64,000 bases of DNA, from the NCBI GenBank assembly GCA_965194515.1, contig OZ239146.1, forward strand, positions 1 to 64,000, in the 5' to 3' direction. The stretch comes from Acidimicrobilacustris europaeus. Its GTDB lineage: Bacteria > Actinomycetota > Acidimicrobiia > Acidimicrobiales > Acidimicrobilacustridaceae. Below are positions 34,564-42,400 of the stretch, one piece after another. A program made the position numbers and the translations under genes. How positions within the stretch are numbered: the first letter of the stretch is position 1; every line of letters starts with the position of its first letter. The notes below the pieces were generated by a model. The model saw only the letters and a list, made by a program, of their open reading frames with translations. It ran no database searches and was not told the DNA's origin.

Positions 34564-35532
34564 GTGTCGCTCAGTCTTGCCCCCGAACTTGTCGAGCACT
34601 TTGTCGCCGGCCTTCTTGGCGTCTGTGATGTCGAAGGGGGCATTACCGAGGAACAGCTCGTTGTCTTGCAAGCCATCGTGACGCAGGTGTGGCGGCGCCC
34701 CGACCTTGATCTTCGGGCAACGTCAGTGCTTCAGCCGACACAGCTCGCCGAAATCATCACGTCGCCAACGGATCGTCGACATTTCCAGGAAATGATCGTC
34801 ACGCTTGAGGCCTGTCGTCACCCGCTGACCGACGCGCAACTCGAACGTGCTGAAGCCTATGAAGCAGCAATCGGAATCGTCGGACCCGACGCGGCACTCT
34901 TCCGCACGATGGTCGATGAAGGAACCGAACGAGCAAAGGCGGACTTCGCTCGCTTCCTCGATGGCAGTGTTGAAGCGCGAGTCGAGCCCTCGTTGCGCGA
35001 TGTCGCAGTTCCCGATGGCTCTGCTGAACCCGAACTCGTCGCCCGCATCGAAAAAATGCGCTCCTATGCCCCCGGAACACTCGGCCATGCGTACGTCGAG
35101 TTCTACGACATTGCCGGTCTGCCGCTCCCTGGTGTCGAGGCCACCCACATGAACCACTTCTATGTGGGACACGACATGACGCATGTGATCTCTGGCATCG
35201 GCACAACGGCTGAAGCTGAGGTCGCGCTCAGCGCGTTTCTCATGGCCATGGCCGACGACTCGGTGAATCGTTCAGCGCTGCTCGCTTCGCTCATCGTGCA
35301 TGAAGCGGGCTTTGGCGACTCGAACAAGGTCAAAGCCGAACAGGGCATCCTTGCCCGACCGGGTGCTGCCGAACTCCTGGCCGCCGAGATCGCCCGGGGC
35401 GGCGAATGCACCGCCGATTTTTCTCGCGCCGATCATTTCGCCATGGCCGAAAGGCCGCTAGCCGAGATCCGGGCCGAGTTCGGGGTTCTCACCCCAGCCA
35501 ACATTGCCGATGGTCACCACCTGTTCTGGTGA
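34564..35532 (+). CDS. TerB-like plus Coq4-like fusion protein upstream of mftD
   Basis: 322 residues. Residues 1-130 are helical with a TerB-like pattern (EHFVAGLLGVCDVEGGITEE). From about residue 165 the protein resembles Coq4: YAPGTLGHAYVEFY, then HDMTH at 203-207 and Glu219, which reproduces the HDxxHx11E motif of Coq4 exactly. Coq4 acts in ubiquinone synthesis, but actinobacteria of this kind normally use menaquinone. The gene lies 68 bases upstream of mftD on the same strand. GTG 34564 has GGAG upstream. A role linked to mycofactocin or to another quinone-like cofactor is inference. Confidence 0.7.
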   Translation: MSLSLAPELVEHFVAGLLGVCDVEGGITEEQLVVLQAIVTQVWRRPDLDLRATSVLQPTQLAEIITSPTDRRHFQEMIVTLEACRHPLTDAQLERAEAYEAAIGIVGPDAALFRTMVDEGTERAKADFARFLDGSVEARVEPSLRDVAVPDGSAEPELVARIEKMRSYAPGTLGHAYVEFYDIAGLPLPGVEATHMNHFYVGHDMTHVISGIGTTAEAEVALSAFLMAMADDSVNRSALLASLIVHEAGFGDSNKVKAEQGILARPGAAELLAAEIARGGECTADFSRADHFAMAERPLAEIRAEFGVLTPANIADGHHLFW

Positions 35533-35569
35533 CCAACCCGCCGAATGGGGCCTGATACGGGCCTCCCGG

Positions 35570-35575
35570 TAGAGT
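35570..35575 (+). promoter_or_regulatory. -10-like TAGAGT upstream of mftD
   Basis: TAGAGT lies about 26 bases before the mftD ATG, with GGGAGGG as ribosome binding site between them. No clear -35 was seen. mftD could be transcribed separately from the Coq4-like gene. Confidence 0.35.
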
Positions 35576-35600
35576 TCCGCTTCGTTCTGGGAGGGTTGAG

Positions 35601-36776
35601 ATGGCCAACAAGTGGTTTGAAACCGTTGCCGTGGCACAGCGCCGGGCCGAGAAGCGTCTGCCGAAGTCGGTCTATGGGGCCATCATCGGTGGCGCCGAGA
35701 AGGGACTGTCGCTCAACGGCAACCTGACCTCGTTCGATCAGCTCGGACTCGCTCCCCATGTGGCTGGCCTTCAGGCCGAGCGTTCAATGAACACCTCGGT
35801 GTTCGGCCTCGATATTTCGATGCCCGTCATCATTTCTCCCACCGGCGTTCAGGCCGTTCACCCCGAAGGTGAAGTTGCTGTTGCTCGCGCAGCGACAAAC
35901 CGGGGCATTCCGATGGGCCTCAGTTCATTCGGTAGTCGCTCGATGGAAGATGTTGCTGCGGTGAACTCGCAACTGCTTTTCCAGATGTATTGGAGCGGTG
36001 GCCGCGACGTCATGGTGCAGCGCCTCGAGCGCGCCAAGGCCGCTGGTGCGAAGGGCATCATCCTCACGCTGGACTGGACCTTCTCGAACGGTCGCGACTG
36101 GGGTAGCCCCTGGATTCCCGAGAAACTCGATCTCAAAACGATGATCAAGCTTTCTCCGCAGGCGCTTTCAAGGCCGAAGTGGCTTCTCGCGTATCTCAAG
36201 ACCGGCAAGCTTCCCGATCTCAGCGCGCCGAACATGGCCCATCCCGGTCAGAAGCCTCCGGCGTTCTTTGGTGCGTACTACGAGTGGATGACCATGCCGC
36301 CTCCCAGTTGGGAAGACATCGCATGGTTGCGTTCGCAGTGGGACGGACCATTTGTCGTCAAGGGTGTGTGTCGCGTCGACGACGCCAAGCGCGTGCGCGA
36401 TCTCGGTGCCACTGGTCTTTCGGTTTCAAACCATGGCGGCAACAACCTCGACGGAACACCATCGCCGATTCGTGTGCTCCCGGCAATTGTTGCTGCAGTC
36501 GGTAACGACATCGATGTTGTGCTCGATGGTGGTATCCGTCGCGGTAGCGATGTTGTGAAGGCCGTTGCGCTCGGTGCGAAGGCCGTGATGATCGGCCGTG
36601 CGTACTTGTGGGGCCTTGCTGCCAATGGTCAGGCTGGCGTCGAAAACGTTCTCGACATCCTGCACGGCGGTATCGACTCATGCCTGCTTGGTCTGGGCAA
36701 GTCGCACATCAGCGAACTCACGCCCGACGATGTCATCGCCCCGCGCGATTTCTTCGTCACTCTGGGCGACAAGTAA
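35601..36776 (+). CDS. mftD: Mycofactocin FMN-dependent oxidase MftD
   Basis: MftD oxidatively deaminates the released dipeptide-derived lactam to pre-mycofactocin. It is 391 residues of the FMN alpha-hydroxyacid dehydrogenase fold, with the mycofactocin-type start MANKWFETVAVAQRRAEKRL, catalytic SNHGGNNLD near residue 282, and DGGIRRGSDVVKA near 312. GGGAGGG precedes the ATG. It converges on mftC, with a hairpin between them. Confidence 0.95.
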   Translation: MANKWFETVAVAQRRAEKRLPKSVYGAIIGGAEKGLSLNGNLTSFDQLGLAPHVAGLQAERSMNTSVFGLDISMPVIISPTGVQAVHPEGEVAVARAATNRGIPMGLSSFGSRSMEDVAAVNSQLLFQMYWSGGRDVMVQRLERAKAAGAKGIILTLDWTFSNGRDWGSPWIPEKLDLKTMIKLSPQALSRPKWLLAYLKTGKLPDLSAPNMAHPGQKPPAFFGAYYEWMTMPPPSWEDIAWLRSQWDGPFVVKGVCRVDDAKRVRDLGATGLSVSNHGGNNLDGTPSPIRVLPAIVAAVGNDIDVVLDGGIRRGSDVVKAVALGAKAVMIGRAYLWGLAANGQAGVENVLDILHGGIDSCLLGLGKSHISELTPDDVIAPRDFFVTLGDK

Positions 36777-36780
36777 TCCA

Positions 36781-36798
36781 ACGCGACTGCGGTCGCGT
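36781..36798. terminator. Hairpin between convergent mftD and mftC
   Basis: ACGCGAC (36781-36787), loop TGCG, GTCGCGT (36792-36798): a 7-bp perfect GC-rich stem filling the 21-base gap between the two stop codons. There is no T-run on either strand, so it may act as a transcript end or barrier rather than a classical terminator. Confidence 0.45.
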
Positions 36799-37931
36799 CA
36801 GAGGATTGAAACGGGAATGCGCTTTTTGCCGACGCCTACTGGCTTTGAGTGATCAACGCTAACGGTCGGGCGAATCGCGCCGCCGTTGGCTTCAAGCTCG
36901 GCAAGTGCTGTTTCGCCATGTCCGAACACGCATTCCGGATCGGGAGCGTCGAGCGGAAGACCGGTGAAGAACTTCGTGGCCATACATCCGCCACCGCATG
37001 CGTCGTAACTGCCGCATGATCCGCACGCGCCGGGATTGGTGGGTTCGCGCAGTTCGGTGAACAGATCGGATGACTGCCACACTGCAGCGAAGCCACCTTC
37101 ACCGTGAATCGAGCCGGCCTTGAAGTTGTCGTGCAGAACGAATGGGCAGGCGTAGACATCGCCAACCGGATCGATCAGACACACAACGCGACCAGCACCA
37201 CAAAGGTTGAGACCAGGAAGCGGTTCACCAAGTGCGGAGAGATGGAAGAACGAATCACCGGTGAGCACCTGGGGACGGGCCAGAAGCCAGTGGTAGAGCT
37301 CAACCTGTTGTGCCTGCGTCGGATGCAGGTCGTGCCAGGTGTCGATGCCGCGACCAGAAGGACGGAAACGCGTGAGTCGAAGTTCTGCGCCGTATTCGTT
37401 CGCAAGCGCTTCGTACGCGTCGACCTGTTCGACATTTTCGCGAGTCATGACGACGGAAAGCTTGAACTGACCGAAGTCGGCATCGCGCAGATGGTTCATG
37501 GCGGTGCGAACTCGGGCGTAGGTGCCTTCACCGCGCACGGCATCGTTGGTGACTGCATCGACACCGTCGAGAGAGATCTGAATGTCGACGTAGTCCATCG
37601 ACGCAAGGCGCTTCGCGTTCTCAGCATTGATGCGACCACCGTTGGTGGAGAACTTCACACCAACGCCCTTTTCCACGCAGTATTCGACGATCTCGAAGAA
37701 GTCGGGGCGCAGCATTGGTTCGCCGCCACCGATGTTCACGTAGAACACCTGCATCTCGGCAAGCTGATCGACAACGGCTTTCATTTGCTCGGTCGACAAC
37801 TCGTTGGGGTCGCGACGACCCGATGACGACAGGCAATGGACGCAGGCGAGGTCGCATGCGTAGGTCCATTCCCACGTGAGACAGATGGGGGAGTTGAGTC
37901 CCTCGGCGAGTTGTTCAGTGAGCGCGGTCAT
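36798..37931 (-). CDS. mftC: Mycofactocin radical SAM maturase MftC
   Basis: MftC decarboxylates the C-terminal Tyr of MftA and cross-links it to Val. It is 377 residues. The radical SAM cluster is Cys26-x3-Cys30-x2-Cys33 (TYACDLACVHC), GGGEPML lies near residue 69, and a C-terminal SPASM-type region has CGSCGSYDACGGGC near 315 for further iron-sulfur clusters. It follows mftB closely. Its stop lies beside the hairpin shared with mftD. Confidence 0.96.
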   Translation of the reverse strand: MTALTEQLAEGLNSPICLTWEWTYACDLACVHCLSSSGRRDPNELSTEQMKAVVDQLAEMQVFYVNIGGGEPMLRPDFFEIVEYCVEKGVGVKFSTNGGRINAENAKRLASMDYVDIQISLDGVDAVTNDAVRGEGTYARVRTAMNHLRDADFGQFKLSVVMTRENVEQVDAYEALANEYGAELRLTRFRPSGRGIDTWHDLHPTQAQQVELYHWLLARPQVLTGDSFFHLSALGEPLPGLNLCGAGRVVCLIDPVGDVYACPFVLHDNFKAGSIHGEGGFAAVWQSSDLFTELREPTNPGACGSCGSYDACGGGCMATKFFTGLPLDAPDPECVFGHGETALAELEANGGAIRPTVSVDHSKPVGVGKKRIPVSIL

Positions 37932-37942
37932 GTCGTGTCTTC

Positions 37943-38227
37943 CTACGCGGCGGTTTCAAGGACAAGAAAGTCGCCAGCGGCGAGTGAGGTGAGTGCTTTT
38001 TCAAACGACGGCCAACGCTTGGCATCGAGGCCAGCGGCATCGAACGCAGCGCGCGCCGAGGGCTGGTCATTCAGCGACTCAACCAGCGTCACCAAATCGG
38101 GTGAGCGCAAAAACGTGAGTCGGCGATTGCCGTAGTGATAGGCGAGCGCGCCGAAGGGCTCGGGCCGCAACGCGACCCGTTCGTGGAGCCGCCAAGGGCG
38201 GTCGGCATCGAAGGCAACGGCGGTCAT
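37943..38227 (-). CDS. mftB: Mycofactocin peptide-binding chaperone MftB
   Basis: MftB is a RiPP recognition element that binds MftA and presents it to MftC. The protein is 94 residues, with the family pattern RPWRLHERVALRPEPFGALAYHYG and LAAGDFLVL at the end. ATG 38227 is the first start that gives the family N-terminus; the longer open frame to 38743 runs through mftA and the methyltransferase. It lies 34 bases after mftA. Confidence 0.93.
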   Translation of the reverse strand: MTAVAFDADRPWRLHERVALRPEPFGALAYHYGNRRLTFLRSPDLVTLVESLNDQPSARAAFDAAGLDAKRWPSFEKALTSLAAGDFLVLETAA

Positions 38228-38261
38228 GAAGAGCGAACGCCCGAGGGCATTCAGTCGGGTC

Positions 38262-38375
38262 TTAGTAGACGCCGCACATGCCGTCGATGGAGATCTCCTC
38301 GACGAGCATTTCTTCTTCGATGGCCTCGTCGGTCTCGACGGCCTCGGTTTCGGTGATTTCGAGCGTCTGCTCCAT
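38262..38375 (-). CDS. mftA: Mycofactocin precursor peptide MftA
   Basis: MftA is the ribosomal substrate of the pathway. This 37-residue frame reads MEQTLEITETEAVETDEAIE, then EEMLVEEISIDGMCGVY. The strongly acidic leader and the invariant C-terminal IDGMCGVY are diagnostic: the last Val-Tyr becomes the cofactor. GGAGGGG precedes the ATG at a good distance. It lies 33 bases after the stop of a DNA methyltransferase gene and is followed by mftB and mftC. It is short enough to be missed by automatic gene calling. Confidence 0.97.
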   Translation of the reverse strand: MEQTLEITETEAVETDEAIEEEMLVEEISIDGMCGVY

Positions 38376-38405
38376 GGTCCCCTCCGGGTGAAATGACTGA
38401 TCCTC

Positions 38406-38411
38406 AGCCTA
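38406..38411 (-). promoter_or_regulatory. -10-like TAGGCT upstream of mftA
   Basis: TAGGCT on the minus strand begins with the TAG stop of the methyltransferase gene and stands about 30 bases before the mftA ATG. It may give mftABC its own promoter. No convincing -35 was found. Confidence 0.3.
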
Positions 38412-39353
38412 TCCGGGCTCGGCGGTGCGGAACAGGTGGAGAGCCTCTTCCACACGGCGTTCGGCGAGGGCGACGTACTCGGGGTCGAGCTCCATGCCCA
38501 CGTAATGACGGCCAGTGCGCATCGCCGCAATAGCGGTTTGGCCGGCGCCCATGAATGGGTCGAGCACGGTGTCGCCGACATAGGTGAACAGTTCAATGCA
38601 GCGACGGGGGAGTTCGGCCGGGAACGGAGCCGGGTGACCAACACGCTTGGCTGATTCCGGCGCGATCTTCCACGTATCAAGTGTCCAGGCCATGAAATCG
38701 TCGGGATCAATTGAGTTTTCGAACGGAAGACCGTTCTTCTCACGCACGGAACGCTTCTGGGCTCGATCGAACCGCCCCTTCGACGCGATCACGATGCGTT
38801 CGGTGAGATCGCGCAGTACCGGGTTGGCGGCGGATGCATAGGAACCCCACGCGCAGTTGCCACTGGCACCTTCGGCCTTGATCCACACGATTTCGCCGCG
38901 CAATAAGAAACCAAGATCGTTCTGCAGGATTGTTGTGACATCGCTGGCCAGTGAACGGAAGGGCTTGCGACCAAGGTTGGCAACGTTCACCGCAATACGG
39001 CCGCCTGGCTCAAGCACTCGCCAGCATTCGGCAAACACATCACGCAACATCACGAGGTAATCGAGATACGAAGCGGGAACAGCGCCTTCACCCATTTCCG
39101 TTTCGTAGGCCTTGCCGGCGAAATAGGGGGGTGAGGTCACAACGAGCGCGATGGAATTATCGGGAATCGCCGAAAGGTCGCGCGAGTCGCCGCAGAAGAT
39201 GGTGTCCTTCACCGGGCACGGCACAACCGTGTCGTCGTCAAGCAACGTCGGGGCCGGGAAGCGCTCATAGAACGACGTCGAGTCGTGGTTCTCGCGCTTG
39301 GACACTCCGAATTCGGAGGTGGCGGTGCCCTCTCGGGTGCGTCGCTCGGCCAT
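38409..39353 (-). CDS. Solitary DNA methyltransferase (beta class)
   Basis: About 314 residues. Motif IV TSPPYF near residue 73 comes before motif I DPFMGAGQT near 282, the order of beta-class amino-methyltransferases; SPPY is frequent among N4-cytosine enzymes, but N6-adenine cannot be excluded. FCGDSRDLSAIPDNSIALV and PAPFPAELPRRCIELF are typical. No restriction endonuclease lies nearby, so it looks like an orphan, possibly regulatory, enzyme. ATG 39353 is chosen over a TTG three codons earlier. It stands directly upstream of mftA, where many actinobacteria carry the regulator mftR. Confidence 0.87.
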   Translation of the reverse strand: MAERRTREGTATSEFGVSKRENHDSTSFYERFPAPTLLDDDTVVPCPVKDTIFCGDSRDLSAIPDNSIALVVTSPPYFAGKAYETEMGEGAVPASYLDYLVMLRDVFAECWRVLEPGGRIAVNVANLGRKPFRSLASDVTTILQNDLGFLLRGEIVWIKAEGASGNCAWGSYASAANPVLRDLTERIVIASKGRFDRAQKRSVREKNGLPFENSIDPDDFMAWTLDTWKIAPESAKRVGHPAPFPAELPRRCIELFTYVGDTVLDPFMGAGQTAIAAMRTGRHYVGMELDPEYVALAERRVEEALHLFRTAEPG

Positions 39354-39469
39354 GGGGGTCAAACCCTAATGAAAGCAGCGCGCGACCGCCTTTCTGGGCC
39401 GAAACCGTTGAGGTCCTACGATGCGAAGGCCCGGACGATCGACGCCCGGAACCCTGCGAAAGGCTTCTC

Positions 39470-40339
39470 ATGGCGTATCCCGAAGGCATTGGCGCGATTG
39501 ATCTCATGATCGGATTTCCGTTCCGCGACAAGAAGGCCGTCTATGAGTATTTGCAGGGCGGCATCAAGGACAAGGGCTCGGACGATCTGGCGATGCCCGC
39601 GGGCTACATGTTCAAAGACGTTCCCGAAGAAGCCGGTGACGAGGTCGATCCGATCGACTTCACCTTCACCGAAATGGACAAGTACGGCGTTTCTGCTGGT
39701 TTGTTTGGACTGACTGATACGAGTCGTGAAGCAAAGAAGCGTCACCCCGGTCGCGTGTTCTTCAGCCTTGAAGTTGATCCCAACGACATCACTGGTGCAG
39801 TTCGCAAGATTCGTGAAGCAAACGAATCCGACGGCTTGAGCGCGGTCACCACATTTCCCGCCGGCTGCATGCCGCAGGTTCCGGTGAGCGATCGTCGTTA
39901 CTACCCGATCTATCAAACCTGTATTGATCTCGATATCCCGATTATTTCGAACGCGGGAATTCCCGGTCCGCGCTTTCCCGCGGAATGTCAGCACGTCATG
40001 CATTTCGATCAGGTTTGCTACGACTTCCCCGAACTGAAGATCGTGATGCGTCATGGCGCCGAGCCATGGGAAGCACTTGCGGTGAAGCTCATGCTCAAGT
40101 GGCCAGGTCTCTATTACATGCCGAGCGCGTTCGCGCCCAAGCATTACCCGAAAGCGATTCTTGACTACGCGAACTCGCGTGGTTCGGACAAGATCATGTA
40201 CGCCGGATACTTCCCCGCAGGCCTTACGCTCGAACGCATCTTCACCGAAATGAAGAACGTTCCACTGAAGGACTCGGTATGGCCGAAGTTTCTTCGTGAG
40301 AACGCCATGAAACTGTTCAAGATGGATGGAGTGCCCTGA
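39470..40339 (+). CDS. Amidohydrolase-2 family protein lacking the N-terminal HxH
   Basis: About 289 residues of the ACMSD-like amidohydrolase-2 family: FFSLEVDPND near residue 100, PIISNAGIPGPRFPAE with a central strand, and MRHGAEPWEALAVKLM near 190. The usual DxHxH metal motif at the start is replaced by AIDLMIGFPF, so a metal-dependent decarboxylase or hydrolase activity is doubtful. AAAGG precedes ATG 39470. Its TGA overlaps the ATG of the SDR gene. A longer frame back to 38951 runs over the methyltransferase and is rejected. Confidence 0.8.
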   Translation: MAYPEGIGAIDLMIGFPFRDKKAVYEYLQGGIKDKGSDDLAMPAGYMFKDVPEEAGDEVDPIDFTFTEMDKYGVSAGLFGLTDTSREAKKRHPGRVFFSLEVDPNDITGAVRKIREANESDGLSAVTTFPAGCMPQVPVSDRRYYPIYQTCIDLDIPIISNAGIPGPRFPAECQHVMHFDQVCYDFPELKIVMRHGAEPWEALAVKLMLKWPGLYYMPSAFAPKHYPKAILDYANSRGSDKIMYAGYFPAGLTLERIFTEMKNVPLKDSVWPKFLRENAMKLFKMDGVP

Positions 40340-41058
40340 TGCCAGTCGCCGTTGTTACCGGAGCCGGTCAAGGACTTGGTCGTGCCGATTGTCTTCGTTT
40401 GGCCGAGGACGGTTTCGATGTGATGTGTCTTGACCTCAACATCGATGCCGCGCGCGAAACCGCTGAACTTTGCGGTGGAGCTGCGTACCAACTCGACGTC
40501 ACTGATCGCGCTGCAGTGTTTGCCGTTGCCGATCAGATCTCTGAATGCTTTGCGCTGGTGAACAATGCAGGTATTTGGAACTTTCCATCAATCCTTGATG
40601 TCACCGAACAGCAAATGCAGTCGGTCATCGAAGTGAACGTGAAGGGCATCGTCTGGTGCTGCCAAGCGTTTGTTCCGAAAATGCGCGCTGGTGGCGGCGG
40701 AAGCATCGTCAACATGTCCTCGGGCGCAGCGTGGACGAATTCGCCGGAGATCGGCATTTACCCTGCAACAAAGGCGGCTGTGGAGTCGCTGACGAAAACG
40801 CTGGCGCTCGAACTGGGCGCCGACAACATTCGTTCAAACGCAATCGGACCAGGACTCATCGTGAGTGATGGCACTGCGGGGAACTTCGAAGGCGCACGGG
40901 CAAACGAACGAGCCCAAGGTGTTCCGATGAAACGCGTTGGTGCACCTGCAGATATTGCCGACGTCGTGTCATTCCTTTGCAGCAACGATTCTCGTTACGT
41001 GAGCGGTCAGGTCATTTACGTCGACGGTGCCATTACCGCTGGCGCAATGAAGCGCTAA
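40339..41058 (+). CDS. SDR family oxidoreductase
   Basis: 239 residues. NAD(P) binding is TGAGQGLGR near residue 7, NNAG near 75, catalytic Ser in MSSGAAW and YPATK near 145. It lacks the mycofactocin-type insertion. The ATG shares its A with the stop codon of the amidohydrolase gene, and the next small gene overlaps its TAA, so three genes are translationally linked. Substrate unknown. Confidence 0.9.
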   Translation: MPVAVVTGAGQGLGRADCLRLAEDGFDVMCLDLNIDAARETAELCGGAAYQLDVTDRAAVFAVADQISECFALVNNAGIWNFPSILDVTEQQMQSVIEVNVKGIVWCCQAFVPKMRAGGGGSIVNMSSGAAWTNSPEIGIYPATKAAVESLTKTLALELGADNIRSNAIGPGLIVSDGTAGNFEGARANERAQGVPMKRVGAPADIADVVSFLCSNDSRYVSGQVIYVDGAITAGAMKR

Positions 41059-41222
41059 TGATCGACGACGCGCTCAGGCAGTTGATTTCCGCAGAATGCA
41101 TTGCCGACCTTGGCCCAGAGCGCTCGACACAGTTTGGACCAGGTCGCGACTGGGTCATTGGGGTCGACCTTGCGATGAAGCGATCGATCCTGCCCGGAGC
41201 AACCGTGACCTTCGGCGGTTGA
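41058..41222 (+). CDS. Small protein coupled to the SDR gene (54 aa)
   Basis: A 54-residue frame starts at the ATG of TAATG, overlapping the SDR stop. It reads MIDDALRQLISAECIADLG and ends DLAMKRSILPGATVTFGG. I recognise no family. Tight coupling and amino-acid composition like its neighbours favour a real gene. Confidence 0.5.
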   Translation: MIDDALRQLISAECIADLGPERSTQFGPGRDWVIGVDLAMKRSILPGATVTFGG

Positions 41223-41224
41223 CC

Positions 41225-41230
41225 TAGCGT
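41225..41230 (+). promoter_or_regulatory. -10-like TAGCGT, leaderless start of the epoxide hydrolase gene
   Basis: TAGCGT is followed by six bases (TTGGGC) and ATG at 41237. This favours ATG 41237 over the TTG at 41231. Confidence 0.45.
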
Positions 41231-41236
41231 TTGGGC

Positions 41237-42400
41237 ATGACGCCCCAACCCTTCACGATCGCCATTCCCGACGAGGTCATCGAGGATCTCAACCGTCGTC
41301 TCGACAACGCGCGCTGGCCCGATCAGGCCCCCGGCGAACCATGGTCGCTAGGTATTCCCGTGACCGAAGTGAAGGCCGCAGTCGACTACTGGCGCAACCA
41401 GTACGACTGGCGTGCCCGCGAGGCACGCATGAATGCGTGGCCCAACTTCATGACCACTGCCGCCGGCGAACAACTGCACTTCATTCACGCTCGTTCAAAG
41501 CACGAAGATGCCACCCCGATGGTGCTCACTCATGGTTGGCCGGGCTCATTTGTTGAGTTCCTCGATGTCATCGGTCCGCTCACTGATCCAGAGTCCTATG
41601 GCGGCACTGCTGCCGACGCGTTTCATGTCGTTGTTCCGTCCATGCCTGGTTATGGATTTTCTGGACCGACGGTGCAACCGGAATTTCATGTGAATCGTGT
41701 TGCCGATGCAATTGCGGAACTGATGGAAGAACTCGGTTACGACCGCTACATCGCCCAAGGCGGCGATTGGGGAGCCATCGTGACTCGTCGTCTTGGCGAG
41801 GCCTATGGCGATCGACTGCTTGGTATTCACCTCAACATGATTTTCGCTTTCCCAGGTGCTGATGATGCCGACCCGATGGCCGGTGTGACCGATACCGATA
41901 ACGAACGCTTTGCCGCATCTGGCGCTCGTATTGCCGATGGCACGGGCTACATGGCAATCCAAAGCACGAAGCCGCAAACGCTTGCGTATGGCCTTACTGA
42001 TTCACCCACCGGTTTGGCGGCGTGGATTCTCGAGAAGTTCAACGGGTGGAGTGATCTCGACAACAACAGCATCGCCGACACCTATTCATGGGATCGAGTG
42101 CTCGACAACATCATGATCTACTGGGTCACCAACACGGTTGGCTCCGCAGCACGCCTCTATGCCGAATCGCAGCGCGCGAATAATGGTGCAGCACAAGGCT
42201 GGTCGGGCCGCGTTGAGGTCCCGACCGGGCACGCGCAGTACCCGTTGGAGCTGTTGCAAACGCCTCGCGCGTGGGCCGAGAAGAAATACAACATCGTTCA
42301 CTGGACCGAACAAGAACGCGGCGGACATTTCGCAGCATTCGAACGACCGGAAGCGTTCATCACCGACTTACGTGCTTTTCACATGGAACTGATGAAATGA
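41237..42400 (+). CDS. Epoxide hydrolase (EHN plus alpha/beta hydrolase)
   Basis: About 387 residues. An N-terminal EHN domain (EVIEDLNRRLDNARWPDQ) is followed by an alpha/beta hydrolase with oxyanion motif HGWPGSF near residue 98, nucleophile Asp in GGDWGAIV near 174 and the catalytic His in GGHFAAFERPE near 367. It resembles juvenile-hormone-type epoxide hydrolases, which open epoxides to diols. The stop overlaps the ATG of the MFS gene as ATGA. Confidence 0.92.
   Translation: MTPQPFTIAIPDEVIEDLNRRLDNARWPDQAPGEPWSLGIPVTEVKAAVDYWRNQYDWRAREARMNAWPNFMTTAAGEQLHFIHARSKHEDATPMVLTHGWPGSFVEFLDVIGPLTDPESYGGTAADAFHVVVPSMPGYGFSGPTVQPEFHVNRVADAIAELMEELGYDRYIAQGGDWGAIVTRRLGEAYGDRLLGIHLNMIFAFPGADDADPMAGVTDTDNERFAASGARIADGTGYMAIQSTKPQTLAYGLTDSPTGLAAWILEKFNGWSDLDNNSIADTYSWDRVLDNIMIYWVTNTVGSAARLYAESQRANNGAAQGWSGRVEVPTGHAQYPLELLQTPRAWAEKKYNIVHWTEQERGGHFAAFERPEAFITDLRAFHMELMK

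Noticed and set aside
38951..39469. N-terminal extension of the amidohydrolase frame
   Set aside because: It is antisense to the methyltransferase gene and Arg/Pro-rich, as expected of a shadow; ATG 39470 has its own AAAGG.
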